A stretch of 64,000 nt of DNA, taken from NCBI RefSeq assembly GCF_023276435.1, contig NZ_JALLPO010000047.1, positions 1-64,000 on the forward strand, written 5' to 3'. A program made the position numbers and the translations under genes. Shown piece after piece: positions 16,246-24,227 of the stretch. The stretch is from Sphaerisporangium perillae (lineage in GTDB: Bacteria; Actinomycetota; Actinomycetes; Streptosporangiales; Streptosporangiaceae). Under the pieces are notes generated by a model, which saw only the letters and a list, made by a program, of their open reading frames with translations, ran no database searches and was not told the origin of the DNA. Position 1 is the first letter of the stretch. The number at the start of each line of letters is the position of its first letter.

Positions 16246-16921
16246 CGCCGATTCCTTCCAGGTTCGCGGGGAACAGGTCGATGGAGCTCAGCGCCCGGCG
16301 CAGGTACAGGTGGGCGAGGCAGTCCCACGTCATGCCGATGCCGCCGTGCACCTGGATCGCCGTCTCGCACACCGTCAGGGCGGCGCGCGAGCAGTACACC
16401 TTGGCGATCTGGGCCGCGTGCCACGCCTCGCCGGGCGGGAGCGCGTGGACCGCCCAGGCCGCGTGCCGGGCGACGCTGGCCGAGCCCTCGGTGAGCGCGA
16501 GCGCCTCCGCCAGCAGGTGCTGGACGGCCTGGAAGGACCCGATGGCCCGGCCGTACTGCTTGCGGACCTTGACGTACCCGACCGCCAGGTTCAACGCCCC
16601 GCGCATCGCTCCCACGAGATCGGCACAGGTCAACGCGGTGCCGAGCGCCGCACAGTCCTCGCGGCAGGATTCCAGCACGGGTTCGAGGTACGGCACGTCG
16701 GCCAGGCCGCGCGCCAGCTCCTCGGCGACGATCGCCACCTCGACGGCGGTGGCTCCGTCGGTGAGCAGGTCACGCCATCCGGTCGCCGCCAGGGCCGCTT
16801 CGAGCTTCGCGGTGCGGGCGGGGTCGTCGAGGTCGAGTACGGAGCGCGGTCCGAGGTCGTCGACGAGACGGGCGGCCGCTTCGCGGAGCGCGTGCTGCTC
16901 ATCCGTCAAGCGTGCGTCCAT
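16223..16921 (-). CDS. Acyl-CoA dehydrogenase, internally shortened
   Basis: Only 232 residues instead of the usual 320-380. The N-terminal helical part ('LTDEQHALREAAARLVDDLG') and the C-terminal FAD-binding helices ('YVKVRKQYGRAIGSFQAVQH', 'AIQVHGGIGMTWDCLAHLYL') are recognisable. Between them, around residues 88-103 ('CREDCAALGTALTC'), the middle beta domain is missing. The frame stays open, which points to an in-frame deletion of roughly 100 codons. Without the beta domain, flavin and substrate binding should fail. It overlaps both neighbours: 23 bases into the downstream dehydrogenase and 23 bases with the fadD remnant. Confidence 0.7.
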   Translation of the reverse strand: MDARLTDEQHALREAAARLVDDLGPRSVLDLDDPARTAKLEAALAATGWRDLLTDGATAVEVAIVAEELARGLADVPYLEPVLESCREDCAALGTALTCADLVGAMRGALNLAVGYVKVRKQYGRAIGSFQAVQHLLAEALALTEGSASVARHAAWAVHALPPGEAWHAAQIAKVYCSRAALTVCETAIQVHGGIGMTWDCLAHLYLRRALSSIDLFPANLEGIGVGLSRLA

Positions 16922-17075
16922 ATTGCTCCTTCAGGGTCCGCCGGAGCAGCTTGCCCGACGGCAAGCGGGGGATCTCGTCCATTATCAGCAGATGTCGCAT
17001 CCGTTTACAGGAGGCGAGCGACCCGGCGACCAGTGCCCGGAGCCGCGCGGGGCCCACGGGTCCCGATCGCTGGGC
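16899..17075 (-). pseudogene. Acyl-CoA synthetase C-terminal remnant
   Basis: The frame encodes 'ALVAGSLASCKRMRHLLIMD' followed by 'EIPRLPSGKLLRRTLKEQYG'. This is the C-terminal subdomain end of AMP-forming acyl-CoA ligases, where 'PSGKLLRRTL' carries the catalytic Lys. No ATP-binding domain is present upstream. The stop overlaps the start of the shortened dehydrogenase, so this was the first gene of a fadD-fadE-fadE-echA operon that has lost both ends. Confidence 0.75.
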
Positions 17076-17185
17076 ATTGAGAACCGCCACGCGGCCGACG
17101 CCCAGACCTGGGCCGACCGGGGGCTTGCCGTCTTTGAATGATCATGCTCGGGCCGGTCTTGACATGGCCGCCGGGTGCACGAGGT

Positions 17186-17455
17186 TCACCACGTGGTGCT
17201 TTGAACGCCTCCGCATGCGCGATCGCCCATTGCTCGAAGGAGCGCGGTGGCGCCGGCGCAGGACGTGCCGATCGCGCGCATTAGGCTGTTGAGACCGTTT
17301 GGGCCCAGGCCGTACCCGGTGGCCGTGGGCAGTTGCAGGAGCTGCGGCGTGATCAGCGACATCGCGTACATTGCGAAGCCGATGACGATGGAGGCGAGGT
17401 TCGTCACGAGCACCTGGCGGCGCACGCAGGTGCGCAGGTCGACTTTCCGGAGCCT
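17186..17455 (-). pseudogene. MFS transporter fragments, deleted
   Basis: The frame encodes 'TNLASIVIGFAMYAMSLITP' and 'QLLQLPTATGYGLG', a central segment of DHA2-type drug:proton antiporters. It jumps directly to 'NGLNSLMRAIGTSCAGA', which belongs much further along in such transporters. Two pieces of one transporter therefore seem joined by an internal deletion. Start and ends are missing. Family assignment is from memory of the motif pattern. Confidence 0.55.
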
Positions 17456-17456
17456 G

Positions 17457-17606
17457 GACGGACGCGGCGTGTTCGCCGTGCGCCGGGCGGTCCCCCAGGT
17501 GGCGGCCCGCCTCGGCATCTCCCGCGCCTCCGCCTACAACCACCTCTCCCAGGCGCGCGCCTTCGACGGCGTCGGACCCGACACCCCACAGGAGACCCGA
17601 GCATGA
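17457..17606 (+). pseudogene. YheO-type regulator, C-terminal HTH fragment
   Basis: The 49 codons encode 'GVFAVRRAVPQVAARLGISR' then 'ASAYNHLSQAR', a helix-turn-helix like the C-terminal domain of YheO/PAS-type regulators. The N-terminal PAS domain is absent; upstream DNA belongs to the opposite-strand MFS remnant. The stop overlaps the ATG of the dehydratase gene (ATGA, 17603-17606), so the regulator and enzyme were once translationally coupled. Confidence 0.5.
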
Positions 17607-18586
17607 CGAACGCACTCCCGGTCACGCTGGACGACGTCCACGACGCGGCGGCCCGGCTCAAGGGCGTCGCCCACCGCACGCCCGTCCTGCGCTCACGGAC
17701 GCTGGACGCCCTCGTCGGCGCCGAGGTCTTCCTCAAGTGCGAGAACTTCCAGCGCATCGGCGCGTTCAAGTTCCGCGGCGCCTACAACGCCGTCTCCCGG
17801 CTCTCCCCCGCCCAGCTCTCCAGGGGCATCGCGGCGTACTCCTCCGGCAACCACGCCCAGGCCGTGGCCCTCGCCGCCCGCGAGCTGGGCAGCACGGCGG
17901 TGATCCTCATGCCCGAGGACACTCCCCGCTCGAAGATGGACGCCACGGCCGGGTACGGCGCGGAGGTCGTCACCTACGACCGTTATTCGGGCGACCGGGT
18001 GGCGATCGGTGAGGCCCTCGCCGCCGAGCGCGGGCTGGCGCTGATCCCGCCGTACGAGCATCCGCACGTGATCGCCGGGCAGGGCACCGCGGCGCTGGAG
18101 CTGGTCGAGGAGGCCGGCGAGCTCGACGCGGTGCTGGTGCCGGTCGGCGGTGGCGGCCTGATCGCGGGCAGCGCGACGGCGGCCAAGGGCCTGCGGCCGG
18201 GCATGCGCGTGATCGGCGTGGAGCCCGAGGCCGGAGACGACACCAAGCGGTCGCTGGCCGCGGGCAAGCGGGTCTCCATCCCCGTCCCCCGGACCATCGC
18301 CGACGGCCAGGCCGCGGACATCCCCGGCGAGCTGACGTTCTCCATCAACGAGCGGCTGGTCGACGAGATCGTGCTGGTCTCCGACGACCAGATCCGCGAG
18401 GCGATGCGCCTGGCCTTCGAGCGGTTGAAGATCGTCATCGAGCCCAGCGGCGCGACCCCGCTGGCGGCGCTGCTGGCGGGCCGGCTGGAGCGGGTCCCGC
18501 CGCGCATCGGCCTGATCGTCTCCGGCGGCAACATCGGCGCGCGACGCTTCGCCGAGCTGTGCGCGGACACGCCCACGGGCCGCTGA
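17603..18586 (+). CDS. Threonine/serine (or hydroxyaspartate) dehydratase
   Basis: This 327-residue fold-type II PLP enzyme deaminates a beta-hydroxy amino acid to a keto acid and ammonia. The PLP Lys is in 'RIGAFKFRGAYNAV' (Lys56), 'SSGNHAQAVALAA' is the substrate loop, and 'VPVGGGGLIAGSA' is the Gly-rich phosphate-binding loop. It has no C-terminal ACT-like regulatory domain, so it resembles catabolic threonine dehydratase or threo-3-hydroxyaspartate ammonia-lyase rather than IlvA. The ATG overlaps the stop of a truncated regulator. GGAG at 17591-17594 sits eight bases upstream. Confidence 0.88.
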   Translation: MTNALPVTLDDVHDAAARLKGVAHRTPVLRSRTLDALVGAEVFLKCENFQRIGAFKFRGAYNAVSRLSPAQLSRGIAAYSSGNHAQAVALAARELGSTAVILMPEDTPRSKMDATAGYGAEVVTYDRYSGDRVAIGEALAAERGLALIPPYEHPHVIAGQGTAALELVEEAGELDAVLVPVGGGGLIAGSATAAKGLRPGMRVIGVEPEAGDDTKRSLAAGKRVSIPVPRTIADGQAADIPGELTFSINERLVDEIVLVSDDQIREAMRLAFERLKIVIEPSGATPLAALLAGRLERVPPRIGLIVSGGNIGARRFAELCADTPTGR

Positions 18587-18689
18587 AAGATTCGCGGCAC
18601 TGAGCCGGCGGCGCAACGGGCGTCCGTTCGATCATCCGGCAGAACGCGCCGCTGACCCCGGCTGCCGGCGCGGCGGTACGGGACGGCCG

Positions 18690-19064
18690 TCAGCCTGCGC
18701 GTTCGATGGCGCTGCGCTCGACGCAGAACTCGTTGCCCTCGATGTCGGCGAGGGTCGCCCAGCCGAGGCCGTCGGCGCGCCGGTGGTCGGCCACCAGGGT
18801 GGCGCCCAGCGCCAGGAGCCGCTCGACCTCCTCGTCCCGGGTCCGGTCCTGCGGCTGCAGGTCGAGGTGAATCCGGTTCTTGACCGCCTTGGGCTCGGGA
18901 ACGGTGATGAACAGCAGGTTGGTTCCCTGGGTCTCGACCAGCACCTCCGGATCTCCCGGCTCGTCCTCGTCGCCTACGGACCCGCCGAGCACCTCGGCCC
19001 AGAATGCGCCGAGCCGGTACGCGTCGGCGCAGTCGATCGTCACATGTCGCACATGGGAAGTCAT
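18690..19064 (-). CDS. VOC/glyoxalase-like protein
   Basis: A single vicinal-oxygen-chelate half of about 124 residues. 'HVTIDCADAYRLGAFWAEVL' is the first beta-alpha unit, 'RIHLDLQPQDRTRDEEVERL' the middle with a His and acid, and 'TLADIEGNEFCVE' the last metal-ligand strand. This shape fits the glyoxalase-like/DUF subfamily common in actinobacteria, with no established substrate. An ATG three codons further upstream (19073) is equally possible; neither has a strong ribosome site. It is convergent with the dehydratase and lies downstream of the IlvD/Edd gene on the same strand. Confidence 0.8.
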   Translation of the reverse strand: MTSHVRHVTIDCADAYRLGAFWAEVLGGSVGDEDEPGDPEVLVETQGTNLLFITVPEPKAVKNRIHLDLQPQDRTRDEEVERLLALGATLVADHRRADGLGWATLADIEGNEFCVERSAIERAG

Positions 19065-19111
19065 GGCCGTCATTATGGTCTGTCCTGGCCGGCATTACGG
19101 TCTCGCTGCGG

Positions 19112-20827
19112 TCAGTGGGACTCGCGAGACACCTCCGAGCCCGAGGAGCCGACGAGGAAGTCCAGGTCGGCGCCCGTGTCGGCTTGCAGGACGTGGTCGA
19201 TGTAGAGGCGTTCCCACCCGCGCCGGGGATTGGCGTAGCCGTTGACCGTCGCCTCGTTCGGCACGCGGGCGGCGAGTTCCTCCGCGCCGACCTCGACGTC
19301 GATGGTGCGGTTCTCGACGTCGAGGGCGATGATGTCCCCGGTCCGCACGACCGCGAGCGGCCCACCGGCGGCGGCCTCGGGCGTGACGTGCAGGATGACC
19401 GTGCCGTAGGCGGTGCCGCTCATCCGCCCGTCGCAGACGCGCACCATGTCGCGGACGCCCTGCTCCAGGAGCTTCTTCGGCAGCGGCATGTTCGCCACCT
19501 CGGGCATCCCGGGGTAGCCCTTCGGGCCGCAGCCGCGCAGTACCAGGACCGAGTCCGCCTCGACCGGGAGATCGGGGTCGTCGATGCGCGCGCGCATGTC
19601 CTCGACGCTGTCGAAGACGACGGCGGGGCCCCGGTGCGCGAGCAGGTGCGGCGAGGCGGCGGCCGGTTTGATCACGGCGCCGCCGGGCGCGAGGTTGCCC
19701 CGCAGGATCGCGATGCCCGCCTCGGGCTGCAGGGGCCGCGAACGGACCCGGATCACCTCGGGATCCCAGATGCGCGCCTCGTCGAGGTGGTCGACGAGCG
19801 GGAACCCGGTCACGGTCAGCGCCGCCGGGTCCAGGAGATCCCGCACCTCCCGCAGGACCGCGAGGAAGCCTCCCGCCCGGTGGAGGTCGTCCATGAGGTA
19901 TCTGCCCGCGGGTTGCAGGTCGACCAGGAGCGGGACCCCGGCTCCGGTGCGGTCGAAGTCGTCGATCGTGAGCTCGACCCCCAGCCGCCCGGCGATCGCG
20001 AGGAGGTGGACCACGGCGTTGGTGGATCCGCCGATCGCCGCGAGGGCGACGATCGCGTTGAGGAAAGAGGCGCGGGTGAGGAGGGTGCGCGGGGTGCGGC
20101 CGGCGCCGACGAGTTCGACGGCGAGCCGCCCGGTCTCGTGAGCGCCTTCCAGGAGACGGCTGTCGATGGCCGGCGTGCCGGCGAGCCCCGGCAGGACGGT
20201 GCCGAGCGCCTCGGCGACCAGTGCCATCGTCGACGCCGTGCCCATCGTGTTGCAGTGGCCGCGGCTGCGGATCATCGAGGACTCCGACCTCAGGAACTCC
20301 TTGTTCGACATCTCGCCGCCGCGCACCTCCTCGCTCAGCCGCCAGACGTCGGTGCCGCAGCCGAGCGGGTGCCCGCGGAAGGTTCCGGTGGCCATGGGCC
20401 CGCCGGGCACGACGACGGCGGGGAGGTCGACCGACGCCGCCGCCATCAGCAGCGCCGGGATCGTCTTGTCGCAGCCGCCGAGCAGCACCACGCCGTCGAT
20501 CGGGTTGGCGCGCAGCATCTCCTCGGTAGCCATCGCGGCCATGTTGCGCCACAGCATGGCGGTCGGCCGCACCTGCGTCTCACCGAGGGACACCACGGGG
20601 AGGTTGAGCGGCACCCCTCCGGCCTCCCAGATCCCCATCTTGACGTGCTCGGCGACCTCGTCCAGGTGCGCGTTGCACGGGGTCAGGTCGGACGCGGTGT
20701 TCGCGATCGCGATCTGGGGCCTGCCCTCGAAGGAGTCGGACGGCACGCCGCGGCGCATCCAGGCCCGGTGGATGTAGCTGTTGCGGTCGTTACCCGAGTA
20801 CCACTGAGCGCTACGCTGCTCCCCCAT
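19112..20827 (-). CDS. IlvD/Edd family sugar-acid dehydratase
   Basis: This 571-residue dehydratase has the family Fe-S and active-site motifs 'LLGGCDKTIPALLMAA', 'PLGCGTDVW', 'SRGHCNTMGTASTM' and 'VCDGRMSGTAYGTVILHVTP'. Family members dehydrate 2,3-dihydroxy acids: either dihydroxyisovalerate (IlvD) or aldonic acids such as arabonate, xylonate and gluconate. The N-terminus and the neighbouring alcohol dehydrogenase, FAH stub and IclR stub favour an aldonate role; this is inference. GGAAGAG seven bases before the ATG supports the start. A small palindrome CGTTAAACG (20841-20849) lies just upstream. Confidence 0.88.
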   Translation of the reverse strand: MGEQRSAQWYSGNDRNSYIHRAWMRRGVPSDSFEGRPQIAIANTASDLTPCNAHLDEVAEHVKMGIWEAGGVPLNLPVVSLGETQVRPTAMLWRNMAAMATEEMLRANPIDGVVLLGGCDKTIPALLMAAASVDLPAVVVPGGPMATGTFRGHPLGCGTDVWRLSEEVRGGEMSNKEFLRSESSMIRSRGHCNTMGTASTMALVAEALGTVLPGLAGTPAIDSRLLEGAHETGRLAVELVGAGRTPRTLLTRASFLNAIVALAAIGGSTNAVVHLLAIAGRLGVELTIDDFDRTGAGVPLLVDLQPAGRYLMDDLHRAGGFLAVLREVRDLLDPAALTVTGFPLVDHLDEARIWDPEVIRVRSRPLQPEAGIAILRGNLAPGGAVIKPAAASPHLLAHRGPAVVFDSVEDMRARIDDPDLPVEADSVLVLRGCGPKGYPGMPEVANMPLPKKLLEQGVRDMVRVCDGRMSGTAYGTVILHVTPEAAAGGPLAVVRTGDIIALDVENRTIDVEVGAEELAARVPNEATVNGYANPRRGWERLYIDHVLQADTGADLDFLVGSSGSEVSRESH

Positions 20828-20978
20828 GAGCCAACTCTTCCGTTAAACGAACCCGGCGTCCACTGCGTCACCGGCCTCGACGAGGACGGGGCGGCGGCGC
20901 GGCACGCACGCGCCGGCCGACGCCTACGACATTCACGCATCACGACCTGACGCACACACCCCCGTCTGGAGAGCCCGC

Positions 20979-21080
20979 TTGTACCTCATGCGCATCGGCG
21001 GCGCCGGCGCCGAGAAGACCGCCGGCCGGGTCGAGCGGAACAGCCGCGTCCCGCGCCGGAACGTCACCGGGCCGCGCTGA
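20979..21080 (+). pseudogene. FAH-type hydrolase N-terminal stub
   Basis: A 33-codon frame starts 'LYLMRIGGAGAEKTAGRV', closely like the opening strand of fumarylacetoacetate-hydrolase-family proteins of sugar-acid pathways. It then runs into Arg-rich sequence and stops two bases before the dehydrogenase ATG. TTG at 20979 has GGAGAG eight bases upstream. Probably a deletion remnant now acting only as a leader; a short real leader peptide cannot be excluded. Confidence 0.4.
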
Positions 21081-21082
21081 GC

Positions 21083-22096
21083 ATGCGGGCGTTCATCCTC
21101 ACCGCCCCCCGCACCGCGACGGTGTCGGAGGTGGACCCGCCGGTCGCCGGGCCCGGCCAGGTGGTCGTCGACGTCGCCTGCGTCGGCGTCTGCGGCACCG
21201 ACATGGAGTTCTACTCCGGCGAGATGGCCTACCTCAAACAGGGCCACGCCGCCTACCCGCTCCGGCTCGGGCACGAGTGGTGCGGCACCATTTCGGCGGT
21301 CGGCGACGGTGTCGACGACGCGCTCCTCGGCACCAGGACCACCGGCGACACGATGCTCGGCTGCGGCGCCTGCCGCCGATGCCTCTCCGGCCGCCACCAC
21401 GTGTGCGAGTCCCGGCATGAGATCGGCATACGGAACGGCTGGCCCGGCGCCCTCGCCGAGCGACTGCTCGTGCCGGTCACCGCGCTGCGCCCGCTGCCCG
21501 GCACCGTGGACGACACGGCGGGCGCCCTGGTCGAACCGGGCGGCAACGCCCTCCGCTCGGTGCGGGGCGCCGACCTTTCGCCCGGCGACCGCGCGCTCGT
21601 GCTCGGGCCGGGGACGATCGGCCTGCTCGCCGGGCTGTTCGCCAGGGCCGCCGGAGCCGAGGTCCACTTCCTGGGCAAGGAGAGGCACTCGCTCGAGTTC
21701 GCCCGGACCCTCGGATTCGACGGCGTCTGGATCGAGGACACGCTCCCGGGCCTTCCGTTCGACGCGGTCATCGACGCCTCGAACGCCCCGGCGCTCCCGG
21801 CCGCCGCGCTCGATCTCGTCGAGCCCGGCAAGCGGGTCGTCTACATCGGTCTCGCCGGGCGCCCGAGCCTGATCGACACCCGCACGCTGGCGCTCAAGGA
21901 CGTCACCGCCGTCGGGATCCTCGGCGCGTCGGCGGCCCTCGACGGCACGATCGAGCAGTACGCGAGCGGTGCGGTGGATCCACGGCCGCTCGTCGCCGCG
22001 ACGGTCGGCTTCGAGGAACTCGCCGAGGTCCTGGCCGGCGGCCGCCCTCCGGGCGCGGGGCCGGGACCGAAGATCCACGTCGATCCGCGCCGCTGA
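21083..22096 (+). CDS. Zinc-dependent sugar/alcohol dehydrogenase (MDR)
   Basis: This 337-residue medium-chain dehydrogenase has catalytic-zinc ligands in 'CVGVCGTDMEFYSG' and 'LRLGHEWCGTISAVGDG'. The structural-zinc lobe is 'MLGCGACRRCLSGRHHVCES', with the four expected Cys. The dinucleotide-binding turn is 'ALVLGPGTIGLLAGLFA'. It resembles threonine/sorbitol/glucose-dehydrogenase-like MDRs acting on sugars. Position between FAH and IclR stubs and divergent from the IlvD/Edd gene suggests an oxidative aldose pathway: dehydrogenase, dehydratase, FAH hydrolase. It starts two bases after the stub's stop codon. Confidence 0.87.
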   Translation: MRAFILTAPRTATVSEVDPPVAGPGQVVVDVACVGVCGTDMEFYSGEMAYLKQGHAAYPLRLGHEWCGTISAVGDGVDDALLGTRTTGDTMLGCGACRRCLSGRHHVCESRHEIGIRNGWPGALAERLLVPVTALRPLPGTVDDTAGALVEPGGNALRSVRGADLSPGDRALVLGPGTIGLLAGLFARAAGAEVHFLGKERHSLEFARTLGFDGVWIEDTLPGLPFDAVIDASNAPALPAAALDLVEPGKRVVYIGLAGRPSLIDTRTLALKDVTAVGILGASAALDGTIEQYASGAVDPRPLVAATVGFEELAEVLAGGRPPGAGPGPKIHVDPRR

Positions 22097-22101
22097 GGCC
22101 G

Positions 22102-22263
22102 GAGCGGGCCGCCCCGGACCTCGGCTTCGACGCCATCTCCCTCGCACTGCCGACCGCGCGGTTCCACCGTGACCTGCTGCCCGGCTGGATCGGCGCCCTG
22201 ACCGTCACCTGCCGCGCCATCGAGGCCGCCGTCGCCACAGCGGAGTGGTCAGGGCGTCAGTGA
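22102..22263 (+). pseudogene. IclR-type regulator C-terminal remnant
   Basis: An open frame of 53 codons reads 'FDAISLALPTARFHRDLLPG' then 'WIGALTVTCRAIEAAVA'. This resembles the last strand and helix of IclR effector-binding domains, where 'aislalP' precedes the C-terminal helix. No start or DNA-binding domain is present. Weak, but the context (sugar-acid genes often with IclR regulators) agrees. Confidence 0.35.
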
Positions 22264-22974
22264 GGCGTCGCCGAAGACGGCGCCTTCGGAACCGTTGCCG
22301 GTGCCGCCCGACGTCCGGGTGGCGGCGATGCGGAGCTTCACCAGGCCGCTGATGGGCACGGTGACCGGGACCGGTTTGGCGTATCGAACGCTGAGCTTCT
22401 TCAGCAGCTTGCCGTTTCCGTAGATCGCGAACTCGACGACCGAATCGGTGGCCAGTTCGTCGTTCAGTCCGAGGTCGCCCTTGAAGGTGGTGTACGAGCC
22501 GTCGATCGTGTACTCGACCCAGCGGGTGTAGCCGACGCTCCCCACTTCGAGGCCCACGCTATGGACGTAGTCGTGCCCGTTTATCGAATAGCTGCCATGG
22601 CCGTAACCGCCCTGGTAGGCGGTGACCTTGTCCGAAAGATCGCCGAGGTAGACGGCGGAGCCGACGGTTCCGGACGCGGGCTCGGTGGTCACCTCGGAAT
22701 CCGGGGTGACGGTGATCGTGACGGCCGGGGTCGCGGTGACGGTGCTGGTCACCGTGTGCGTGACGGTCTCGGTGACCGCGGCGTTCGGGGCGATGGTACG
22801 GGCGATGCCGGTCGGCGCGAAGAAAAGGCCCGCGAGCGTGCCGACGAGCGTGATGAGCGCGGTGAGGACCGGCGCGCCGAAACTGATCCAGGCATTTCCG
22901 CGGGCATGCCGCCGTTGCGCCTCCCTTTCCGCGCGCTCGCCGTCGTTCTTGTTCTCCGGAGTCTCGGTGACCAC
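22249..22974 (-). CDS. Membrane-anchored NPCBM-domain protein
   Basis: This 241-residue protein has a charged cytoplasmic N-terminus and one TM helix at about 31-53 ('ALITLVGTLAGLFFA'). A Thr/Val-rich extracellular stalk ('VTETVTHTVTSTVTATPAVT') follows, then a C-terminal NPCBM/NEW2-like beta-sandwich ('SYSINGHDYVHSVGLEVG', 'KGDLGLNDELATDSVVEFAI'). NPCBM domains bind sugars next to glycosidase modules; here no enzyme is attached, so it may be a cell-surface lectin-like protein. Similar small proteins are common in Streptosporangiales. The start is GTG at 22974 after GGGGCGG. Confidence 0.8.
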   Translation of the reverse strand: MVTETPENKNDGERAEREAQRRHARGNAWISFGAPVLTALITLVGTLAGLFFAPTGIARTIAPNAAVTETVTHTVTSTVTATPAVTITVTPDSEVTTEPASGTVGSAVYLGDLSDKVTAYQGGYGHGSYSINGHDYVHSVGLEVGSVGYTRWVEYTIDGSYTTFKGDLGLNDELATDSVVEFAIYGNGKLLKKLSVRYAKPVPVTVPISGLVKLRIAATRTSGGTGNGSEGAVFGDASLTP

Positions 22975-23187
22975 GGACCGCCCCGTTCTCGCAGGTGTTC
23001 CGGCCGACAGACGCCCCCGAAAATAGCTCTTTTCCTCAGGTGCCGCGCGCCGATTATCAACCCGTTATGAAGTGGTCCCGCATATCAGGAAATATCAGCT
23101 TTTAGATTATTAGCGGGTTTTGTAATGTACGGAGTGACTTTCGAGCAGGAGCTCGGCGGCGGCCTCGCGATGGCTACTTGACGGCGT

Positions 23188-23286
23188 TTCAGGGGCAGCG
23201 TGTCGAGCCGTCCGCCGACGACGAAGAAGGCGTAGAAAGACGTCGTTCCACACGTACAGGCAGATCAGGATCGCCGCGGTGGCCCG
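23188..23286 (-). pseudogene. Sugar ABC permease fragment, frameshifted
   Basis: On the minus strand 'TAAILICLYVWNDVF' is followed, after a one-base shift, by 'YAFFVVGGRLDTLPL'. This is the conserved cytoplasmic loop and following helix of MalG-type carbohydrate ABC permeases. Everything else of the gene is missing. Confidence 0.5.
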
Positions 23287-23437
23287 CACCGGGGCGACGC
23301 CGGCCGCCGGGGAGCGTCCGGGACGCGGCAGGCCGGGAGCGCCTGTGCGCCGGACGCGGGGTCAGCTGGGCCGGCCGGTGGGCGTGACGGTGACCTGCTG
23401 CAGGTTCACCCACGGCGGCCGGGTGGCGATGAAGCCG

Positions 23438-24052
23438 CTACTCCCCCCGGTCCAGGTGCAGGCACAGCGCGTGGGCCGCCTCGACGATCGGGATCCGCGG
23501 CAACCGGGCGAAGGAGTCCCGGTAGCCATCCGGCATCTCGCGGCGGTCACCGCGCACGAGCGCGAGCAACTCCGCGAAGACGTCGGTGACCATGCACGCC
23601 AGCGAGTCCCCCATGCGCACGGCCAGCTCCCCCGCCGCCGAGGACCGCGAACGCGCCTCGTCGAAGCGTCCGGACAGCGCCGCACGCGCCGCCACCACCC
23701 GCAGGTGGTACCAGCGAGCCGCGGGCAGCCGCGTCGCCCACCAGCGCGCGGAGCCGCGCACCGCGGCGCGCAGCGTCTCGGTATCGGCGGTATCACCGGG
23801 GACGGCCTCGAGGATTCGCCGCACATCCGCCACAGTGAGCGGCACGAGCGCGATGGTGCGCGCGCCACGGCTGCGGACGATCTCCGCGAGGGTCCTGGCG
23901 AAGCCCGAGCGCCCCGGCGCGGGATCCCGGTGGGTGGCGACGACGAGCAACCGAGAGTTCGCCGCCTCCGCCGCGACCTGGCGGAGCAACGCCAGCGAGG
24001 TCTCGCGATCACGCCCGGCGAACCGGCCCCGGGAGCCGCGTCCGGTGTCCAC
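23438..24052 (-). pseudogene. LuxR/AAA-type regulator, heavily deleted
   Basis: The 204-codon frame strings together pieces of a large ATPase regulator. 'GRFAGRDRET' resembles the ATPase entry, 'SLALLRQVAAEAANSRLLVV' then 'ATHRDPAP' is the post-Walker B strand, and 'LPRIPIVEAAHALCLHLDRG' is a late helical repeat. Intact members are near 900 residues with a C-terminal LuxR HTH; P-loop and HTH are both absent. The pieces are in one frame, pointing to in-frame deletions. Confidence 0.55.
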
Positions 24053-24227
24053 CCCCCAAGTCTGACAGCACCGGCGCCGGCAGGGAGTGGCTCAGGGGCG
24101 GGGTCAGTGGCAGTGCTGATGTGCCGGGGGGTGGGGCGGTTCAGGATGGGTGACAGGTCGCGGCTCGCCCAGGAGGGGCGTACGGCATGCGGCCGATATC
24201 GGGATGACGAACGACGAGGGGAACGAC

